A DNA stretch of 7,767 nucleotides from CAZYVA01 sp964650695 (GTDB lineage Bacteria > Bacillota > Clostridia > Lachnospirales > Lachnospiraceae), in NCBI GenBank assembly GCA_964650695.1, contig CAZYVA010000084.1, positions 1-7,767 on the forward strand. The letters run 5' to 3'. The position numbers and the translations under genes are program-made. Positions 6,263 through 7,767 of this stretch are shown in pieces (position 1 is the stretch's first letter; every line of letters starts with the position of its first letter). The notes under the pieces are model-generated. The model searched no databases and was not told the origin of the DNA. It saw only the letters and a program-made list of their open reading frames with translations.

Positions 6263-6304
6263 GATCCCTTTTTCCTCCCCCCGGATGCAGCCCCGTTTTT
6301 ATCC

Positions 6305-7639
6305 TTAAACGATGCCTTGCGCCGTCATAGCGTCCACGACTTTTTCAAATCCCGCGATATTCGCGCCCGCTACATAATTGCCTTCCATCCCATAGCGCTT
6401 GGCTGCGTTGTCGATGTTGTGGCAGATATGAATCATGATATCCTTCAGTTTCGCGTCAACCTCCTCAAAGCTCCAGCTCAGCCGTTCGCTGTTCTGGGAC
6501 ATCTCCAGGGCGGAAGTCGCCACGCCGCCTGCGTTCGCGGCCTTTCCCGGAGCAAAAACCACTCCGTTCCTCTGCAGGTATTCCGTCGCTTCCAGCGTCG
6601 TCGGCATGTTCGCGCCCTCGCAGACGGCGATGCAGCCGTTCGCCACCAGCTTCTTTACATCCTCAAGCATCAGCTCGTTTTGTGTCGCGCATGGAAGCGC
6701 CACATCCACCGGGACCCTCCATACGCCGCGCCCCTCATGGTACTCCGAATCCGGGCGGTAGTTTTTGTACTCGGTCAACCGTGCGCGGTTCACTTCTTTG
6801 ATCTCTTTGAGGGCTTCCACATCGATCCCGGCCGGGTCATAAACCCATCCGGTTGAATCGCTGCATGTGACAACCTTCGCGCCAAGCTGGTGTGCTTTCT
6901 CGATCGCGTATATGGCAACATTCCCCGAACCGGAGACAGCCACCGTCCTTCCTTTCAGTTGGACATTGTTGATTTTCAGCAATTCATCCGTCAGGTACAA
7001 AAGCCCGTACCCGGTTGCCTCTGTCCTTGCCAGGGATCCGCCGAAACTCAGTCCTTTCCCGGTCAGGACTCCTTCATACCTTCCAGTCAGCCTCTTGTAC
7101 TGTCCGTACATATAGCCGATCTCCCGCGCGCCCGTCCCGATATCGCCCGCCGGGACGTCCACATCCGCGCCGATATATTTACAAAGCTCCGTCATGAAAC
7201 TCTGGCAGAACGCCATCACCTCACGGTCGGATTTGCCCTTCGGGTCAAAGTCGGAGCCTCCCTTGCCCCCGCCGATCGGAAGCCCTGTCAGGGAATTTTT
7301 AAAAATCTGCTCAAAGCCGAGGAATTTGATAATCCCAAGGTTGACGGACGGATGCAGGCGCAAGCCCCCCTTGTACGGCCCGATCGCGCTGTTGAACTGG
7401 ACGCGGTATCCGGTATTGACCTGGACCTGCCCTTTATCATCCACCCACGGCACGCGGAATTTTATTTGCCTTTCCGGCTCCACCATCCTTTCAAGCAAAG
7501 CGTCTTTCCTGAATTTCTCCTCGTTCGCCTCTACCACAACCCTCAGGGATTCCAGCACTTCCTTGACTGCCTGGTGGAACTCCGGCTCCGCAGGGTTTTT
7601 CGCCACCACCTTTTCCAACACTTCATCAACATATGACAT
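6305..7639 (-). CDS. gdhA: Glutamate dehydrogenase, probably NADP-dependent
   Basis: The enzyme interconverts 2-oxoglutarate plus ammonia and glutamate in the cytoplasm. The 444-aa product matches the bacterial hexameric family. Visible features are GPYKGGLR (88-95) with K90, K114, GLPIGGGKGGSDFDP (119-133) with catalytic K126, VPAGDIGTG (162-170) with catalytic D166, and the Rossmann motif GSGNVA (237-242). After the second beta strand it reads CSDSTG (259-264), like E. coli GdhA (ASDSSG) and unlike the NAD-type clostridial enzyme, which points to NADP and a biosynthetic role. An in-frame ATG at 7660 exists, but the consensus ribosome binding site lies between it and the ATG at 7639, so 7639 is the start. 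A promoter lies just upstream. It may be co-transcribed with hisZ. Confidence 0.97.
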   Translation of the reverse strand: MSYVDEVLEKVVAKNPAEPEFHQAVKEVLESLRVVVEANEEKFRKDALLERMVEPERQIKFRVPWVDDKGQVQVNTGYRVQFNSAIGPYKGGLRLHPSVNLGIIKFLGFEQIFKNSLTGLPIGGGKGGSDFDPKGKSDREVMAFCQSFMTELCKYIGADVDVPAGDIGTGAREIGYMYGQYKRLTGRYEGVLTGKGLSFGGSLARTEATGYGLLYLTDELLKINNVQLKGRTVAVSGSGNVAIYAIEKAHQLGAKVVTCSDSTGWVYDPAGIDVEALKEIKEVNRARLTEYKNYRPDSEYHEGRGVWRVPVDVALPCATQNELMLEDVKKLVANGCIAVCEGANMPTTLEATEYLQRNGVVFAPGKAANAGGVATSALEMSQNSERLSWSFEEVDAKLKDIMIHICHNIDNAAKRYGMEGNYVAGANIAGFEKVVDAMTAQGIV

Positions 7640-7646
7640 CTTTTTT

Positions 7647-7653
7647 ACCTCCT
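7647..7653 (-). promoter_or_regulatory. Ribosome binding site of gdhA
   Basis: A perfect AGGAGGT lies seven bases before the ATG at 7639. It settles the start against the in-frame ATG at 7660, which lies upstream of the site itself. Confidence 0.9.
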
Positions 7654-7675
7654 GAATCATTTTTCTGTCGTTTTC

Positions 7676-7704
7676 ATTGTAAAAGATTTTTCCCCGAATT
7701 ACAA
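7676..7704 (-). promoter_or_regulatory. Promoter of gdhA (sigma-A type)
   Basis: On the minus strand, TTGTAA (7699-7704) is followed by a 17-nt spacer and TACAAT (7676-7681), four and five matches to the consensus hexamers. Transcription would start near 7669, leaving a leader of about 30 nt, too short for a riboswitch or T-box. The promoter lies just inside the end of the repeat copy that starts at 7712. Confidence 0.65.
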
Positions 7705-7711
7705 TACGGAG

Positions 7712-7767
7712 ATGATGATACCAGGGTCAAATATCCAAAAATCCGATGCAAGCTTGCTTGCAAGAGG
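7712..7767. repeat. Second copy of the interspersed repeat, cut by the window edge
   Basis: Bases 7712-7731 are identical to 1076-1095 over 20 bp and in the same orientation. The interior differs: a shorter left arm, then AATCCGA (also at 1133-1139), followed by GCAAGCTTGCTTGCAAG, which corresponds to the left part of the CTTGC/GCAAG hairpin of the first copy. The right terminal repeat must lie beyond the window, so length and completeness are unknown. Confidence 0.7.

Noticed and set aside
6263..6304. T-box or histidine leader ahead of hisZ
   Set aside because: Only 42 nt are available, with no stem-loops, no T-box sequence and no His-codon run; the gdhA leader is also too short.
6890..7636. 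Plus-strand reading frame of 248 codons
   Set aside because: It is antisense to gdhA, which is unambiguous by catalytic motifs.
7640..7660. Upstream ATG at 7660 as the gdhA start
   Set aside because: The perfect ribosome binding site lies between this ATG and the one at 7639, so the first seven codons would be the leader.
1..7767. tRNA, rRNA, CRISPR array, phage or defence system
   Set aside because: No spaced direct-repeat array, no tRNA- or rRNA-like sequence, and no phage or defence protein motifs were seen; the only mobile signals are the small repeats and the truncated winged-helix gene.

Overview
The window is a chromosomal stretch from a Clostridia-type Firmicute, most likely a Lachnospiraceae gut anaerobe. 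This is inferred from the moderate-GC Gram-positive gene style, strong GGAGG-type ribosome binding sites, a short-form HisG paired with a HisZ regulatory subunit, and a bacterial hexameric glutamate dehydrogenase. No 16S or other taxonomic marker is present, so the family-level call is an inference.

The core (about 1.73-7.64 kb, all on the minus strand) reads gdhA - hisZ - hisG - hisD - hisB - hisI - small membrane protein. gdhA has its own clear promoter and a consensus ribosome binding site. Only 42 nt, with no visible terminator, separate it from hisZ, so it may be co-transcribed with the histidine genes. hisZ and hisG overlap by 4 nt. hisB and hisI follow with short gaps (13-17 nt). The enzymes cover step 1 (HisZ/HisG), step 3 (HisI), step 6 (HisB) and the last two steps (HisD) of histidine synthesis. 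hisE, hisA, hisF, hisH, hisC and the histidinol-phosphate phosphatase are not here and must lie elsewhere. GdhA makes glutamate from 2-oxoglutarate and ammonia; glutamate is the amino donor for HisC, so the linkage makes metabolic sense.

The left part (1-1.53 kb) is accessory. It holds the 3' end of an unrecognised plus-strand gene, a small winged-helix protein that looks like the C-terminal remnant of a larger AlbA/divergent-AAA-type ATP-binding protein, a SEC-C zinc-motif protein, and a small two-helix membrane protein on the plus strand.

A roughly 134-bp repeat with terminal inverted repeats and a nested hairpin sits at 1076-1209. A second, diverged copy begins at 7712 and runs off the right edge. 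The two share an identical 20-bp end in the same orientation and bracket the gdhA-his block. Most of the window is ordinary metabolism; the repeat family, the odd HisI tail and the truncated winged-helix gene are the points worth a second look.
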